A stretch of 64,000 nucleotides of DNA from an uncultured Phycisphaerales bacterium (GTDB lineage: Bacteria; Planctomycetota; Phycisphaerae; Tepidisphaerales; Tepidisphaeraceae), in the NCBI GenBank assembly GCA_903871935.1, contig CAIQIQ010000126.1, positions 1 through 64,000 on the forward strand, read 5' to 3'. This document shows, piece after piece, positions 42,424-51,314 of the stretch. The position numbers and the translations under genes are program-made. The number at the start of each line of letters is the position of its first letter. Within the stretch, counting starts at the first letter, position 1. Under the pieces are notes generated by a model. That model made no database searches, was not told where the DNA came from, and was given only the letters and a program-made list of their open reading frames with translations.

Positions 42424-45024
42424 CTACCTCGCTGATCGTGCAGCTTCCCGGCTCTTACTCCGCGTCAAACTGATCGTTACCGCCTCGCCCGGCCGAGCCG
42501 TCCGCCCACACGAGATCGCCTTGCCGGCCAGCGAGAGCTGGTCGATCTGAAGTTGCCCTTCCAACACGTTGATCGTCACGGCCGTGCGGGAGAGCTCGAT
42601 GGTTCCATAGGCACCGGCCGCGCTGAAGAACGTGCGGAACGGTCGGCGCGTCGTCTTGGGGTTCAGCACCAGAGTGCGGGTTACCGCCGAATAGCGGAAG
42701 CCGCTATACGTGTGCAGCAGCGCATAACTTGCCATCGCACGAGCATAGTAGCTGCCACACTCGTACTCATTGAACGGATTACGCACGTGACCGTCATAGC
42801 GGGCGCGGGCCGCGGCAACGATGCGAACGCCCTCTTCCACCAATCCCTCGGCAATCATGTGGCTGGCCACCTGATACTCAATACCCGTCCACACCTCATC
42901 GCTGTAGATGAAGGGAAGCGTCGGCTTGCCCCCCTGCGGCCATGTACACAGGATCAACCCGCCCTCATGTCCCATCGCATAGCCGGGACGCTGCAGGCAG
43001 GCGTGCTCAAACAGGTCTTCGCGGAAGTTATGGCGGAAGATGCTCTTGAGGTGCTTGCTGATCAGTGCCCTATTCTGAGGCGATGCAACGCCATAGAGTT
43101 GCGCCATCCACGCGCCGATCACGCCGTCAGAAATGCATCCTGTGCCATACTGATAGCGCGGCCCCTCAGCCTTCAGAATCTTCGCCAATTCGTTGCCAGA
43201 TGCCTCAAGCTCGGCGAGCGTCTTGCGAAACTGCTCGCCGGCCTCCAGCTTGTCCCACATCACTTTTTGGATGAAGAACTCACCGTTGAATAGTTCGCGC
43301 TCGAGGTACTCCGCACTACGTTGAGCAAGCTGCCCGTATCCGGCAAGATCATCCTGTGCGCCAACTGCTTCGGCCATGGCTGACATAGCCGCAAGAGCGC
43401 CACAGTAGATGCTGGTACACATCCCGTCCGGACCCCAGAACTCGATGTCATAGGTGTTGTGGTGTGGTTCAAAAAGAGCTCCCTGGTGCTTCGGGTCCCA
43501 GATACTGATGCAGTAATCGATGCTGCGCTTGGCCAGCGGATAAAGCTTCTTCAGCCACTGCTCATCGCCGCAGGTCTGCCAATCGCGATAGAGTTTCAGA
43601 ATACCGCCAAGCTGGCCGTCAGCCGCCGCATGGCCTCCGCCATTGGGCTTGCCATCGGGCAGCGCTGCACGGAACGTGATGTGGCCGCTCTCCTCCATCG
43701 AACGTTCCAATTCCTGTTCACGCAGTGTGCGCTCCAGCGCCGGGAATAGGTTCGGGAGAGCCTGGGCATAGTTCCACACGTGCGTGCAGGAACCCGAGCA
43801 ACAGCCGCCCTGGCAGAAACATCCTTCCCAGGCCCAGACATTGCCACTCGCCTGGCGCAGAATGGTCGGCGACTTCAGGATCGCCAGGTTGGCGCCGATC
43901 GCATCGAGCAGCGGCCCAGGCAGCGTAGAACCGTACAGCGCATCGGCAAACGCGCGAGTCCGTGAACGTAGCGATTCATATTCAGAGTAGACATAGTCCG
44001 CCACCGCGGCTGCATTCGACCACTGCGTCACATACCACGGCTGCCACGCCGGCCGCGGGCCCTCCTTGCTCTTCTCATCACAGCAACCGCCCTGACACGC
44101 ACAGGTTGCGAGCGGCTGATCCTTCGCCCGGCCGACAACGTCATACACATTGGGAAAGAACCAGGTGATCACGAACGGAACGGTGACCTGCTCGCCCGGC
44201 CGCAGTTTGAGTTTCACCAGCACTGATCCGCCATTACGGCCATCAATCGCCTGGCTGGTGTTGCCTGCATTGGGTGCAAATCGTCCTTCCGATACTTCGC
44301 GCCACAACGCCGTAATCGACTCGTACGTCCATGCCGGTGCACGCAGCCACATCGCCTTGATCTGCGGCGTATGACCGATGACCGTCAGGCTGGCCGAACC
44401 AAAGGAAGCCTCGTGCGGATTCTCAGCGTTGCTCAGCAGCACACCCCGCCGGGGGATTACGCTGTTGTGTGTACCCTTGTCGCCGCCGGCGCCCGCTGCG
44501 AGATGAGAAAGGTGATACGACAATTCACAATCAACCGTCTGCCGCGAAGTATTGCGCAGTGTGTATTCCAGAATAGCACTGGGAATACCTGATGCCTTCT
44601 CATCACCCGGAACCAGTGGGCTAAACCCCGTAATCCGTACCTGCACCGGCACCTTGGGATCATCGAGCTCGACATGACCGAACGGATACTCGGCAAGGAA
44701 CCTCGCCTTCGTGAACCGTGGCAGGCCCTCATGGCCGCCCTTGCGGTAGCCCTGTGCCTGCAGTCCCTGATCATATATCCGCTCAACCGGAACCGGCCCC
44801 TCGACCAACCGAGTGATCGGCTTGCGCCCCCTGATATGCAACAAAGCAAAAGCCGCATGGGTATGGGCATGGCCATCTGCCAGCGCTGTAGTATCAGGCT
44901 TGTGCCTTATCGAAAAATCCTGCAGCGCCCCAAAGCCGCTCAGACAGATGCAGCCAGCGCCGATTCCGCCCATGGGCATCGCAATCTGGAGCAGTTGTGA
45001 CTTTTCGTATATGCGTGGTTTCAT
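42424..45024 (-). CDS. GH116-family glycosidase (glucosylceramidase-like), Cys-rich
   Basis: 866 aa. N-terminal beta domain with AMPMGGIGAGCICLSGFG (residues ~15) and IPSAILEYTLRNTSRQTVD; the C-terminal (alpha/alpha)6 barrel carries GSCTHVWNYAQALPNLFPALER (~410), GGHAAADGQLGGILKLYRDW (~460), HNTYDIEFWGPDGMCTSIYCGALAAM (~525, with the acid/base region) and LPFIYSDEVWTGIEYQVAS (~710). These match GH116, which hydrolyses beta-glucosides or beta-xylosides. Two CQGGCC motifs (near 315 and 400) are unusual: six Cys within short spans could bind metal or form disulfides. No signal peptide is seen. ATG 45024 has GAAGGG at 9 nt; ATG 45045 is possible. Confidence 0.88.
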   Translation of the reverse strand: MKPRIYEKSQLLQIAMPMGGIGAGCICLSGFGALQDFSIRHKPDTTALADGHAHTHAAFALLHIRGRKPITRLVEGPVPVERIYDQGLQAQGYRKGGHEGLPRFTKARFLAEYPFGHVELDDPKVPVQVRITGFSPLVPGDEKASGIPSAILEYTLRNTSRQTVDCELSYHLSHLAAGAGGDKGTHNSVIPRRGVLLSNAENPHEASFGSASLTVIGHTPQIKAMWLRAPAWTYESITALWREVSEGRFAPNAGNTSQAIDGRNGGSVLVKLKLRPGEQVTVPFVITWFFPNVYDVVGRAKDQPLATCACQGGCCDEKSKEGPRPAWQPWYVTQWSNAAAVADYVYSEYESLRSRTRAFADALYGSTLPGPLLDAIGANLAILKSPTILRQASGNVWAWEGCFCQGGCCSGSCTHVWNYAQALPNLFPALERTLREQELERSMEESGHITFRAALPDGKPNGGGHAAADGQLGGILKLYRDWQTCGDEQWLKKLYPLAKRSIDYCISIWDPKHQGALFEPHHNTYDIEFWGPDGMCTSIYCGALAAMSAMAEAVGAQDDLAGYGQLAQRSAEYLERELFNGEFFIQKVMWDKLEAGEQFRKTLAELEASGNELAKILKAEGPRYQYGTGCISDGVIGAWMAQLYGVASPQNRALISKHLKSIFRHNFREDLFEHACLQRPGYAMGHEGGLILCTWPQGGKPTLPFIYSDEVWTGIEYQVASHMIAEGLVEEGVRIVAAARARYDGHVRNPFNEYECGSYYARAMASYALLHTYSGFRYSAVTRTLVLNPKTTRRPFRTFFSAAGAYGTIELSRTAVTINVLEGQLQIDQLSLAGKAISCGRTARPGEAVTISLTRSKSREAARSAR

Positions 45025-45197
45025 GGGTGGAAGCCCTTCATGCATTTGAGGCCGATTACAGACGAGTCCGTGCAGTCAACGAGCGAGCCACATTATCGGG
45101 ACCGAAAGTCGCAGACAAGGGCGTCCGCCATGGCCTGCATACTTCCCCCGTTTGGCCGCGTTTCCCATGACAGAGCGGCGCGGTAAGATGGCCGGGC

Positions 45198-45857
45198 ATG
45201 GGAACCGAGATTCAGCAGCCCGACGGCATCGCGGCGGCCAAATCAAACGAAACGTTTGGCGATGGCCTGCGCCGACGTGCCTGGACGATCGGCATGTTTG
45301 TCGCCGTGATCTGGATCGTTTGGCTTGCCGACACCATAGTATTCCATGGCTGGCTGATGCAGCATGGAGTAGCGCCGCGGACTACTCGTGGCCTGGTGGG
45401 GATCATCTGGGCGCCCTTCCTGCATGCCAGCTGGACACACGTCTCCAGCAACACCATCGGCATTCTGCTCCTTGGCGGGTTGCTGATTCTGCGCAACGAG
45501 GCCCACTTCTGGATTGTGTCGTTCCTGGGAGCACTGGCAGGCGGATTGGGAACCTGGCTGATCGGCCGGGGCAACTCCGTACACGCGGGCGCCAGTGGCG
45601 TGGTTTTTGCCTACTTCGGCTACCTGCTGTTCGCCGGAATCTTTGAACGGCGCATCGTTTCTCTGCTTCTGTCCCTCGCAGTCTTTCTCATCTGGGGGGG
45701 AATGCTCTGGCAGATTCTGCCAACCCAGACCTCAGTGTCGTGGGAGGGCCACGTCTGCGGACTGGCCGGCGGAGCATTAGCCGCAAAGCTGTTGACAAAG
45801 CGAAGCACGTCCCCCCAGCAGACATCTGAAATAGTTCAGGAACAGCCCCGGCTATAG
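45198..45857 (+). CDS. Rhomboid-family intramembrane serine protease
   Basis: 219 aa, six predicted membrane segments. The rhomboid signature is complete: HASWTHVSSN with His81 and Asn85 (oxyanion site), HAGASGVVFAYFGY with catalytic Ser133, and SWEGHVCGLAGGALA with catalytic His185. It cleaves membrane proteins within the bilayer; natural substrates are not predictable. The ATG lies 9 nt after a TAAGAT -10-like box with no clear ribosome binding site. The NHL lipoprotein gene begins 5 bp after its stop, so the two are co-transcribed. The C-terminus is a short polar tail. Confidence 0.93.
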   Translation: MGTEIQQPDGIAAAKSNETFGDGLRRRAWTIGMFVAVIWIVWLADTIVFHGWLMQHGVAPRTTRGLVGIIWAPFLHASWTHVSSNTIGILLLGGLLILRNEAHFWIVSFLGALAGGLGTWLIGRGNSVHAGASGVVFAYFGYLLFAGIFERRIVSLLLSLAVFLIWGGMLWQILPTQTSVSWEGHVCGLAGGALAAKLLTKRSTSPQQTSEIVQEQPRL

Positions 45858-45862
45858 AATGC

Positions 45863-46789
45863 ATGCCGTTGGCAAAACGTCTGTTCATCACGGGATTGGT
45901 CTGCCTGGTGGTCTTGACCGGGGGCGTCGGGGCGACGGGATGCCGGCGAAGAGAGAAACCCGATGCCATCTGGCAGCCTCCTGACATCCGCCCGCTGATC
46001 TACCCGCGCGGCATCGCCTACTCCCCCCTGGCAAAAGAGTTCTTTGTTGTCGATCGCGTAGCCCGAATCCAGCGGATCAGTGCTACCGGGCATTTCGTCA
46101 ATGAGTGGCAGATGCCCGAACAGGAGCATGGCCGGCCGGTGGGGATCTCGATCGGACCCGATGGCAATGTCTATATCCCCGATACCCATTATCACCGCGT
46201 AATCGTCTACACCCCAGATGGCAGGGAAATCCGCCGCTGGGGCAGCTTCGGCACCGGACGGGGCCAGTTCATCTACCTGACCGATGTTGCCTTTGATACT
46301 AAAGGACGGGTGTTCGTCAGCGAGTATGGCGACAACGATCGCGTGCAGGTCTTCACACCCGATGGCCAATGGCTCTGCCAGTTCGGCAGTTTCGGCCAGG
46401 CCGACGGCCAGTTCTCCCGCCCGCAGTCGATGGTCATCGACGGTGACCTCCTCTACATCACCGACGCCTGCAACCACCGTCTCGTTGTCTTCACCGTGGA
46501 CGGAAAATGGGTTCGCAACATGGGTTCCCCGGGCTCAGACCCAGGGCAGTTCCGCTTCCCCTACGGTCTGGATCAGGATGTCGATCGCAATCTGATCGTC
46601 ACCGAATTTGGCAACAGCCGGGTACAGAAGATCGATCGCGAGACCGGCAAAGCCATATGGGTCTGGGGCAGGACCGGCCGCGACCCCGGCGAACTGGCGT
46701 ACCCTTGGGCCGCGGTATCCGACCGCGCTGGTCACATCGTCGTCGTCGATTCCGGCAACAACCGCCTCCAGATCCTGTCTCACCGCTGA
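45863..46789 (+). CDS. NHL-repeat beta-propeller lipoprotein
   Basis: 308 aa. The signal peptide ends GVGATGCRRREK, a lipobox with Cys near residue 30. Six NHL blades follow: GISIGPDGNVYIPDTHYHRV, FDTKGRVFVSEYGDNDRV, VIDGDLLYITDACNHRL, LDQDVDRNLIVTEFGNSRV and VSDRAGHIVVVDSGNNRL, each preceded by a GxxGxGxGQF strand. NHL propellers mediate protein or carbohydrate binding, and some have lyase activity (PAL); the metal and catalytic residues of PAL are not evident. Membrane-anchored on the outer face. Co-transcribed with the rhomboid gene; a strong terminator follows 12 nt after the stop. Binding partner unknown. Confidence 0.9.
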   Translation: MPLAKRLFITGLVCLVVLTGGVGATGCRRREKPDAIWQPPDIRPLIYPRGIAYSPLAKEFFVVDRVARIQRISATGHFVNEWQMPEQEHGRPVGISIGPDGNVYIPDTHYHRVIVYTPDGREIRRWGSFGTGRGQFIYLTDVAFDTKGRVFVSEYGDNDRVQVFTPDGQWLCQFGSFGQADGQFSRPQSMVIDGDLLYITDACNHRLVVFTVDGKWVRNMGSPGSDPGQFRFPYGLDQDVDRNLIVTEFGNSRVQKIDRETGKAIWVWGRTGRDPGELAYPWAAVSDRAGHIVVVDSGNNRLQILSHR

Positions 46790-46801
46790 ACCGGAACATA
46801 A

Positions 46802-46838
46802 AGACCCCGGCAGCCAAGTGGCTGCCGGGGTCTCTTTT
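46802..46838. terminator. Bidirectional Rho-independent terminator
   Basis: A 14-bp stem AGACCCCGGCAGCC/GGCTGCCGGGGTCT with loop AAGT, followed by CTTTT on the plus strand and TTATG on the minus strand. It separates the convergent NHL (plus) and DUF5107 (minus) genes. Confidence 0.9.
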
Positions 46839-46864
46839 CAACTACGAATCAGCTCGACGTTGGC

Positions 46865-48946
46865 TCAGGTTCGTCCCGCTGCAGCGACCGCCGGAGCCGC
46901 CGCGGGTGCCGCGGGTGCCGCAGGCTTGCGACGACGGCGGCCGTGCATCCGGAAGTCGATCTGTTCTGGCGGGGTGCGAGTCTCGTACATCTCATCTCGC
47001 AGCGCTTCGGTGACCTCAACGCCGCGCTCCTGAGCCACGAGCTGGGCCTGATACTCGAACCACAGATCGGTCAGACTCATCTCGGCCTCGCGCACGCTGG
47101 TTAATGGCGGAAGCTCTTCAAAGAACTTCTTGAGGATGCCGTGCTTACCCAGAACCAGGGCGGCCTTGGCCTCCAGGTAGCGGATACGGCCCTGGGCTCG
47201 GATCGCAGGCGTCGTCAGTTCCAGAAGCTTCAGCAGATCCGCCGAGCGATCGGCATGCGAGCAGATATTGCAGGCATTGATCACAAGCTGCAGCAGATTC
47301 GGGCACATGCGGACGGCTTCGCTCGCCAGATCGGCCGCCAGCGCGAGTTCCTCGCGATTCTCGGCCATCACGGCCAGGTTCCGCAGGGCCCACGGCGTCC
47401 TCTGCCGCTGCAGGCTCTTTTCCCAGGCGGCCGTTGCACCGGGAATATCGTCGGCACGCCAGCGCATCACGCCCAGGTGATACCAGCCGAGCCAGTGGTC
47501 GCTCTTGCCGTTGGCAACCGACTCTTCGAGCAACCGATGAAATTCCGGCTGCACCATGAAGGCGCCGGGCGCCTGGTTGGCTGGCCGATTCGGGAACGCG
47601 CCGGTGTTGAGCAGTTCCAGCCACGGGGCCTGGTCTTCGCCCATGGAATCGTCGGGGAAAGGAATCGACGCAGGCAGCAACGCCTCGCCGGCCTTCGCCC
47701 GACGCTTGTTCTCCAGTGCGCCCCAGCCGGTGCCCTTAAAGAGCATCTTGCCGGGCGCCTTGTCAGCCAGGGCCGCAGTTGCTGTCAACTGCTTCTCCAG
47801 AGCATCAACGGGCAGCATGGCGTTGAGCCGCTGATCGACGTGCTGGTAGGCAGCCCTCCACTCGCCATGTGCAATCTTCGGGTCAGCCTCGATCATGCCA
47901 TAGGCTTCCACCCATTCCCATGTGGTCTTGGCCGGCATGGGCAGGTAGATGCCCTGCGTGGGAGCAAGACCGCCCTGCATCTCGATGCATCCCGGACTAT
48001 CCGGACTGGAGAGGAAGTGCTGCCATCGGCGGCTGCCGCGTCCGACGCCCCAGTTCCACATCTTCCGGCCGCAGAGCCGTGAGGTGGAGGCGTGGATCAG
48101 GCCTTTGCCTTGACCATTGACGGCGGCAACCCAAGGCCTCTGGCCCTTGGGGATACGGAAATAGGCGTCACCGGCCGACTCGCGCCGAGTGGTGTAGCTA
48201 AAGTCCACACCCTCAACCTTCGGCCATTCTCCGACAACCATCTTGCCGTCATAGGCGTGACGGTAGCTTTCCTCGGTCGGGGCCACCACTCGCTGGTCCG
48301 CCGTTTCCACGACAGCGATATTCGACCACCAGTACATCGGGATCGGCTTGCTGTGCTGATTGAAGATGCGCGGGCGAGCCATCAGGAACTGCGAGTTATT
48401 GGGCAGCCAGAAATCAATCTGGAACCCGATCCGCCGGCTTCGCTCGTATTCCCAGACGCGCAGGCCCGGTGAACCATCCGGGCTCTTGAACTCGGCCGCG
48501 AAGAACGGGCTGAGCGTCAGGACGCAGTGGCCGAAGATGCCGATATTCCATTCCACGCCGCCGGTGATCCAGGCATTGCGGATCGCCACGTTGCCCGGCT
48601 GGAAGACCGGGTTGGCGTATAAAAGTTCCCGGCCGCTGGGTTTGTGAATCAGTGACCAGAGGCGCGCGTTGTATTCGAGCATGAACGTGGCCTTGAGGAA
48701 GTCATTCTCAAGTACCGCGCTCTTGAACTGGCGCGGCTTGCGCTCGCGGTCATACTCATCCTGCATCCGGTACGGCAGGATCATGTTTTCAGACCCCTTA
48801 TCCATCCAGTTCACTTCCGGAATCGCTTCTGCACCGGGCAGGGCAACGGAACTGGCGTTCTTATATCCATGTAGTTCCGGCAGCGGGCTCTTGGGCCCCA
48901 AGTTAGCCGCCGGCATCGTAAACGAATCCATTCTTAGAGTAGTCAT
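46865..48946 (-). CDS. DUF5107 protein with TPR-like C-terminus
   Basis: 693 aa. Residues about 40-340 match DUF5107: YRMQDEYDRERKPRQFKSAVLENDFLKATFM, YNARLWSLIHKPSGRELLYANPVFQP, GGVEWNIGIFGHCVLTLSP and PMYWWSNIAVVE, a galactose-mutarotase-like beta-supersandwich seen in predicted glycosidases or glycan-binding proteins. The later part has a motif GATAAWEKSLQRQRTPWALRNLAVMA with helical repeats resembling TPRs (about 490-620) and an Ala/Pro-rich, basic tail (GRRRRKPAAPAAPAA). No signal peptide is seen. ATG 48946 lies only 11 nt after a predicted -10 box and lacks a ribosome binding site; ATG 48931 is an alternative. Function unknown. Confidence 0.85.
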   Translation of the reverse strand: MTTLRMDSFTMPAANLGPKSPLPELHGYKNASSVALPGAEAIPEVNWMDKGSENMILPYRMQDEYDRERKPRQFKSAVLENDFLKATFMLEYNARLWSLIHKPSGRELLYANPVFQPGNVAIRNAWITGGVEWNIGIFGHCVLTLSPFFAAEFKSPDGSPGLRVWEYERSRRIGFQIDFWLPNNSQFLMARPRIFNQHSKPIPMYWWSNIAVVETADQRVVAPTEESYRHAYDGKMVVGEWPKVEGVDFSYTTRRESAGDAYFRIPKGQRPWVAAVNGQGKGLIHASTSRLCGRKMWNWGVGRGSRRWQHFLSSPDSPGCIEMQGGLAPTQGIYLPMPAKTTWEWVEAYGMIEADPKIAHGEWRAAYQHVDQRLNAMLPVDALEKQLTATAALADKAPGKMLFKGTGWGALENKRRAKAGEALLPASIPFPDDSMGEDQAPWLELLNTGAFPNRPANQAPGAFMVQPEFHRLLEESVANGKSDHWLGWYHLGVMRWRADDIPGATAAWEKSLQRQRTPWALRNLAVMAENREELALAADLASEAVRMCPNLLQLVINACNICSHADRSADLLKLLELTTPAIRAQGRIRYLEAKAALVLGKHGILKKFFEELPPLTSVREAEMSLTDLWFEYQAQLVAQERGVEVTEALRDEMYETRTPPEQIDFRMHGRRRRKPAAPAAPAAAPAVAAAGRT

Positions 48947-48956
48947 AGGGGGTGGT

Positions 48957-48985
48957 AGTTAATCGGCCTCTTCCCGACTTGTCAA
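48957..48985 (-). promoter_or_regulatory. Predicted promoter of the DUF5107 gene
   Basis: Minus strand perfect TTGACA (48980-48985), 17-bp spacer, TTAACT (48957-48962). The start codon is 10 nt further. Confidence 0.4.
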
Positions 48986-49468
48986 CCCGCACCACGACCC
49001 GCAACCGACAACCTGTCGCACATTTGTAGCCCCCGCGACACAACGATCTTGCTCTCGCTCGCGTCCCCGCACAGATCTCCAGTCTCCAATGCATGAGCCA
49101 AAGGAGGCCGAGCGAAGCGAAATCACGACCACTCCGGGCACGCCGATAGTTGCGTGGTTTGGCCGCGAACGACCGCTGTCTTTGCCAAATCGAATCATGT
49201 TTCCTTACGTTGTTTTGTGATGTTTATGCCGTCCGGGTCGACGACATGCTGTGCCTGGTTTTGCGGTTCAGGGGGCTCCTGATGCGGTCCACAAATCCCT
49301 TGCCGGGAACTGATGGCTGGTTTTGAGGCCTGCGTCAGGCCTATCATGGTGCGTGGCGTGCCCGTAAGCGACCGCCTTGCTGGTGGTAGCGGTGGGCTTG
49401 AGCGCCCCGATCTTTGCGATCCCCCAAGAGAGACGGGCACACATGGCCCGCCAATTGCGCGATCCACT
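48986..49468. other. Intergenic region left of folE, no gene
   Basis: About 480 bp with no supported ORF on either strand. Only the divergent promoters at its two ends (48957-48985 and 49469-49497) are recognisable. Confidence 0.5.
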
Positions 49469-49497
49469 TTGAACTTGCGGACCAAGCCGATTACAGT
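49469..49497 (+). promoter_or_regulatory. Predicted folE promoter
   Basis: TTGAAC (49469-49474), 17-bp spacer, TACAGT (49492-49497); the GGGAGG ribosome binding site (49511-49516) and GTG start follow at normal distances. I see no clear inverted repeat for a light or cobalamin-dependent repressor. Confidence 0.4.
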
Positions 49498-49521
49498 CGG
49501 TTCAATGCCAGGGAGGCGAGT

Positions 49522-50235
49522 GTGCCCAACGAGACAAACATCAGCAAGGCGGCGACTCCTGTGGCGGATCGAATCCGGCAGCGCCTGGTCTCTGCTAACC
49601 GGCGGTTCCACGCCAATGACAGTATCGCCGAATTCATCCAGCCCGGCGAGCTCGATGCGCTTCAGGACGAGGTCCAAGCCAGACTGCAAGGCATGCTCGA
49701 AACACTGGTTATCGACACCAACAGCGACCACAACACCCAAGACACTGCTCGTCGCGTGGCCAAGATGTTCATCCACGAGGTCTTTCGCGGCCGCTACGTC
49801 CCGATGCCCCCGGTCACCGAGTTCCCCAACATCGCTCGGCTCAACGAACTCATGATTGTGGGGCCGGTCTTGGTGCGCAGCGCCTGTTCGCACCACCTTT
49901 GCCCCATCATCGGCCAGGTCTGGGTGGGCGTCATGCCCAATGAGCACTCAGCCCTCATAGGGCTCTCGAAGTACGCCCGACTGGTCGAGTGGGTCATGGC
50001 TCGCCCGCAGATCCAGGAAGAGGCCATCATCCAGTTGGTCGACCTGCTTCAGGAGAAGATGCGACCGGACGGGCTCGCGGTTGTCATGAAGGCGGACCAC
50101 TACTGCATGCAGTGGCGCGGCGTGAAGGATATGGACTCAAAGATGGTCAACAGCGTGATGCGCGGCAGCTTCCTGAAGAATCCGGATCTCCGCCGCGAGT
50201 TTCTTTCGCTTCTAAACAACGGCAATCGGTCGTAA
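49522..50235 (+). CDS. folE: GTP cyclohydrolase I
   Basis: 237 aa. Converts GTP to 7,8-dihydroneopterin triphosphate, the first step to folate and pterins. Zinc and catalytic residues are present: Cys122, His124 and His125 in SACSHHLCPIIGQVWVG, then ALIGLSKYARLVEWVMARPQIQE and the second zinc Cys in ADHYCMQWRGVKD (about residue 192). GTG 49522 with GGGAGG at 5 nt is the likely start; upstream ATG 49414 would add 36 residues unrelated to the family. It heads a plus-strand group with two BLUF photosensors 10 bp and ~510 bp downstream and an SDR/DUF2867 gene, which suggests that a light-linked pterin supply is controlled here rather than general folate synthesis. Confidence 0.92.
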   Translation: MPNETNISKAATPVADRIRQRLVSANRRFHANDSIAEFIQPGELDALQDEVQARLQGMLETLVIDTNSDHNTQDTARRVAKMFIHEVFRGRYVPMPPVTEFPNIARLNELMIVGPVLVRSACSHHLCPIIGQVWVGVMPNEHSALIGLSKYARLVEWVMARPQIQEEAIIQLVDLLQEKMRPDGLAVVMKADHYCMQWRGVKDMDSKMVNSVMRGSFLKNPDLRREFLSLLNNGNRS

Positions 50236-50245
50236 GGAACCCTCG

Positions 50246-50671
50246 ATGCTCGTACGTCTTGTCTATGCCAGTCGATCTGCCGCCCCGGTCACCAGCGATT
50301 TGATCGAGGATATACTTGCCCAGTCGCGCAGGCACAACCTTGACGCCGGCATCACTGGTGCACTTTGCGTCTGCCATGGCGAGGTATTCATGCAAGTGCT
50401 CGAAGGTGGGCGCGAAGAGGTGAACCGGCTGTACGGCAAGTTGCTACGGGACCCTCGGCATACAGACGTCACGCTCTTGGACTATGCTGAGATCGCTGAG
50501 CGGCGGTTCTCCAGTTGGCGGATGGGCCGGGTGGATCTGGACAAGCTCAATGCCGGAGTCACCCTGAAGTACTCGGAGAAGGCGATCCTGGACCCGTTCC
50601 GAATCTCCGGCGGCGTCGCCTTGGCGCTGCTGGAGGAACTGATCAGCACAGCGTCCATCGTGGGCGGGTAG
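50246..50671 (+). CDS. BLUF blue-light sensor, copy 1
   Basis: 141 aa, a stand-alone short BLUF protein. It binds FAD and signals by hydrogen-bond rearrangement. The key residues fall where expected: Tyr7 (LVYASR), Asn31 (SRRHN), Gln50 (FMQVLEGG), and Trp91/Met93 (FSSWRMG). GITGAL at 35-40 is also typical. The ~45 residues after the BLUF core form helices, and no output domain such as EAL is attached, so it must act through a protein partner. It starts 10 bp after folE and AAGGAACC precedes the ATG, so co-transcription is very likely. A second copy follows 77 bp later. Confidence 0.95.
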   Translation: MLVRLVYASRSAAPVTSDLIEDILAQSRRHNLDAGITGALCVCHGEVFMQVLEGGREEVNRLYGKLLRDPRHTDVTLLDYAEIAERRFSSWRMGRVDLDKLNAGVTLKYSEKAILDPFRISGGVALALLEELISTASIVGG

Positions 50672-50748
50672 TATCGCATCATGATGTCGGATACCTATCC
50701 AGCAGCGGAAGCAGCGCGGTATGCAAGAGCAGCAAAAGGAGAACAGCA

Positions 50749-51180
50749 ATGAAGACAATGGTCAGGCTTGTCTACGCCAGCCGCATGGCCAGCGGTGTTG
50801 TGCATGACGACTTGAGCGACATCCTGCAGACGTCGCGCAGAAACAACGAGAAGCAAGGGATAACCGGCGCGCTGTGTTATTCAGCGGTGGGCTTCCTGCA
50901 GTGTCTCGAAGGGTCAAGCGATGTCATCAACAAGTTGTATGGGAGCATTATCCGTGATGCTCGCCATGTTGACGTGACGCTGCTGGCGTACTGCGACATC
51001 CACCAGCGAATCTTCGCAAAGTGGGCGATGGCGTATATCCGTGCGGATGAAGTGGAGAGCCTCATCCTCAGGAAGTACTCTGCACAATGCACCTTCGATC
51101 CGTTCGCGATGAGCGCAGAGCAGGCATTGGGCTTCCTTGCCGAAATCGCGGTCGAGCGGGAGGCATCCCTCACGAAGTAG
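50749..51180 (+). CDS. BLUF blue-light sensor, copy 2
   Basis: 143 aa, paralogue of the preceding gene. The photochemical residues are again intact: Tyr9 (LVYASR), Asn33 (SRRNN), Gln51 (FLQCLEG), Trp92/Met94 (AKWAMAY), with GITGAL at 37-42. The C-terminal cap differs from copy 1 more than the core does, so the two may address different partners or heterodimerise. AAAAGGAGAACAGCA before ATG 50749 is a strong ribosome binding site. Both copies lack an output domain. Followed by 134 bp and then the SDR/DUF2867 gene. Confidence 0.95.
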   Translation: MKTMVRLVYASRMASGVVHDDLSDILQTSRRNNEKQGITGALCYSAVGFLQCLEGSSDVINKLYGSIIRDARHVDVTLLAYCDIHQRIFAKWAMAYIRADEVESLILRKYSAQCTFDPFAMSAEQALGFLAEIAVEREASLTK

Positions 51181-51314
51181 AAGAGAACTGGCCAACTGAA
51201 GCGCCCACGCACCAGTGCAGGGCCAGGAAGGGTGCGCCCCGATCGAGGGTGGCAAGTGAATGATCAGGGGCGACAACGTGGTCAACACCGCCACCGTCAG
51301 CAACGGTGCCTTTT

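Noticed and set aside
49195-49947. 250-codon minus-strand frame opposite folE
   Set aside because: Covers the conserved zinc-site region of folE in antisense; no independent support.
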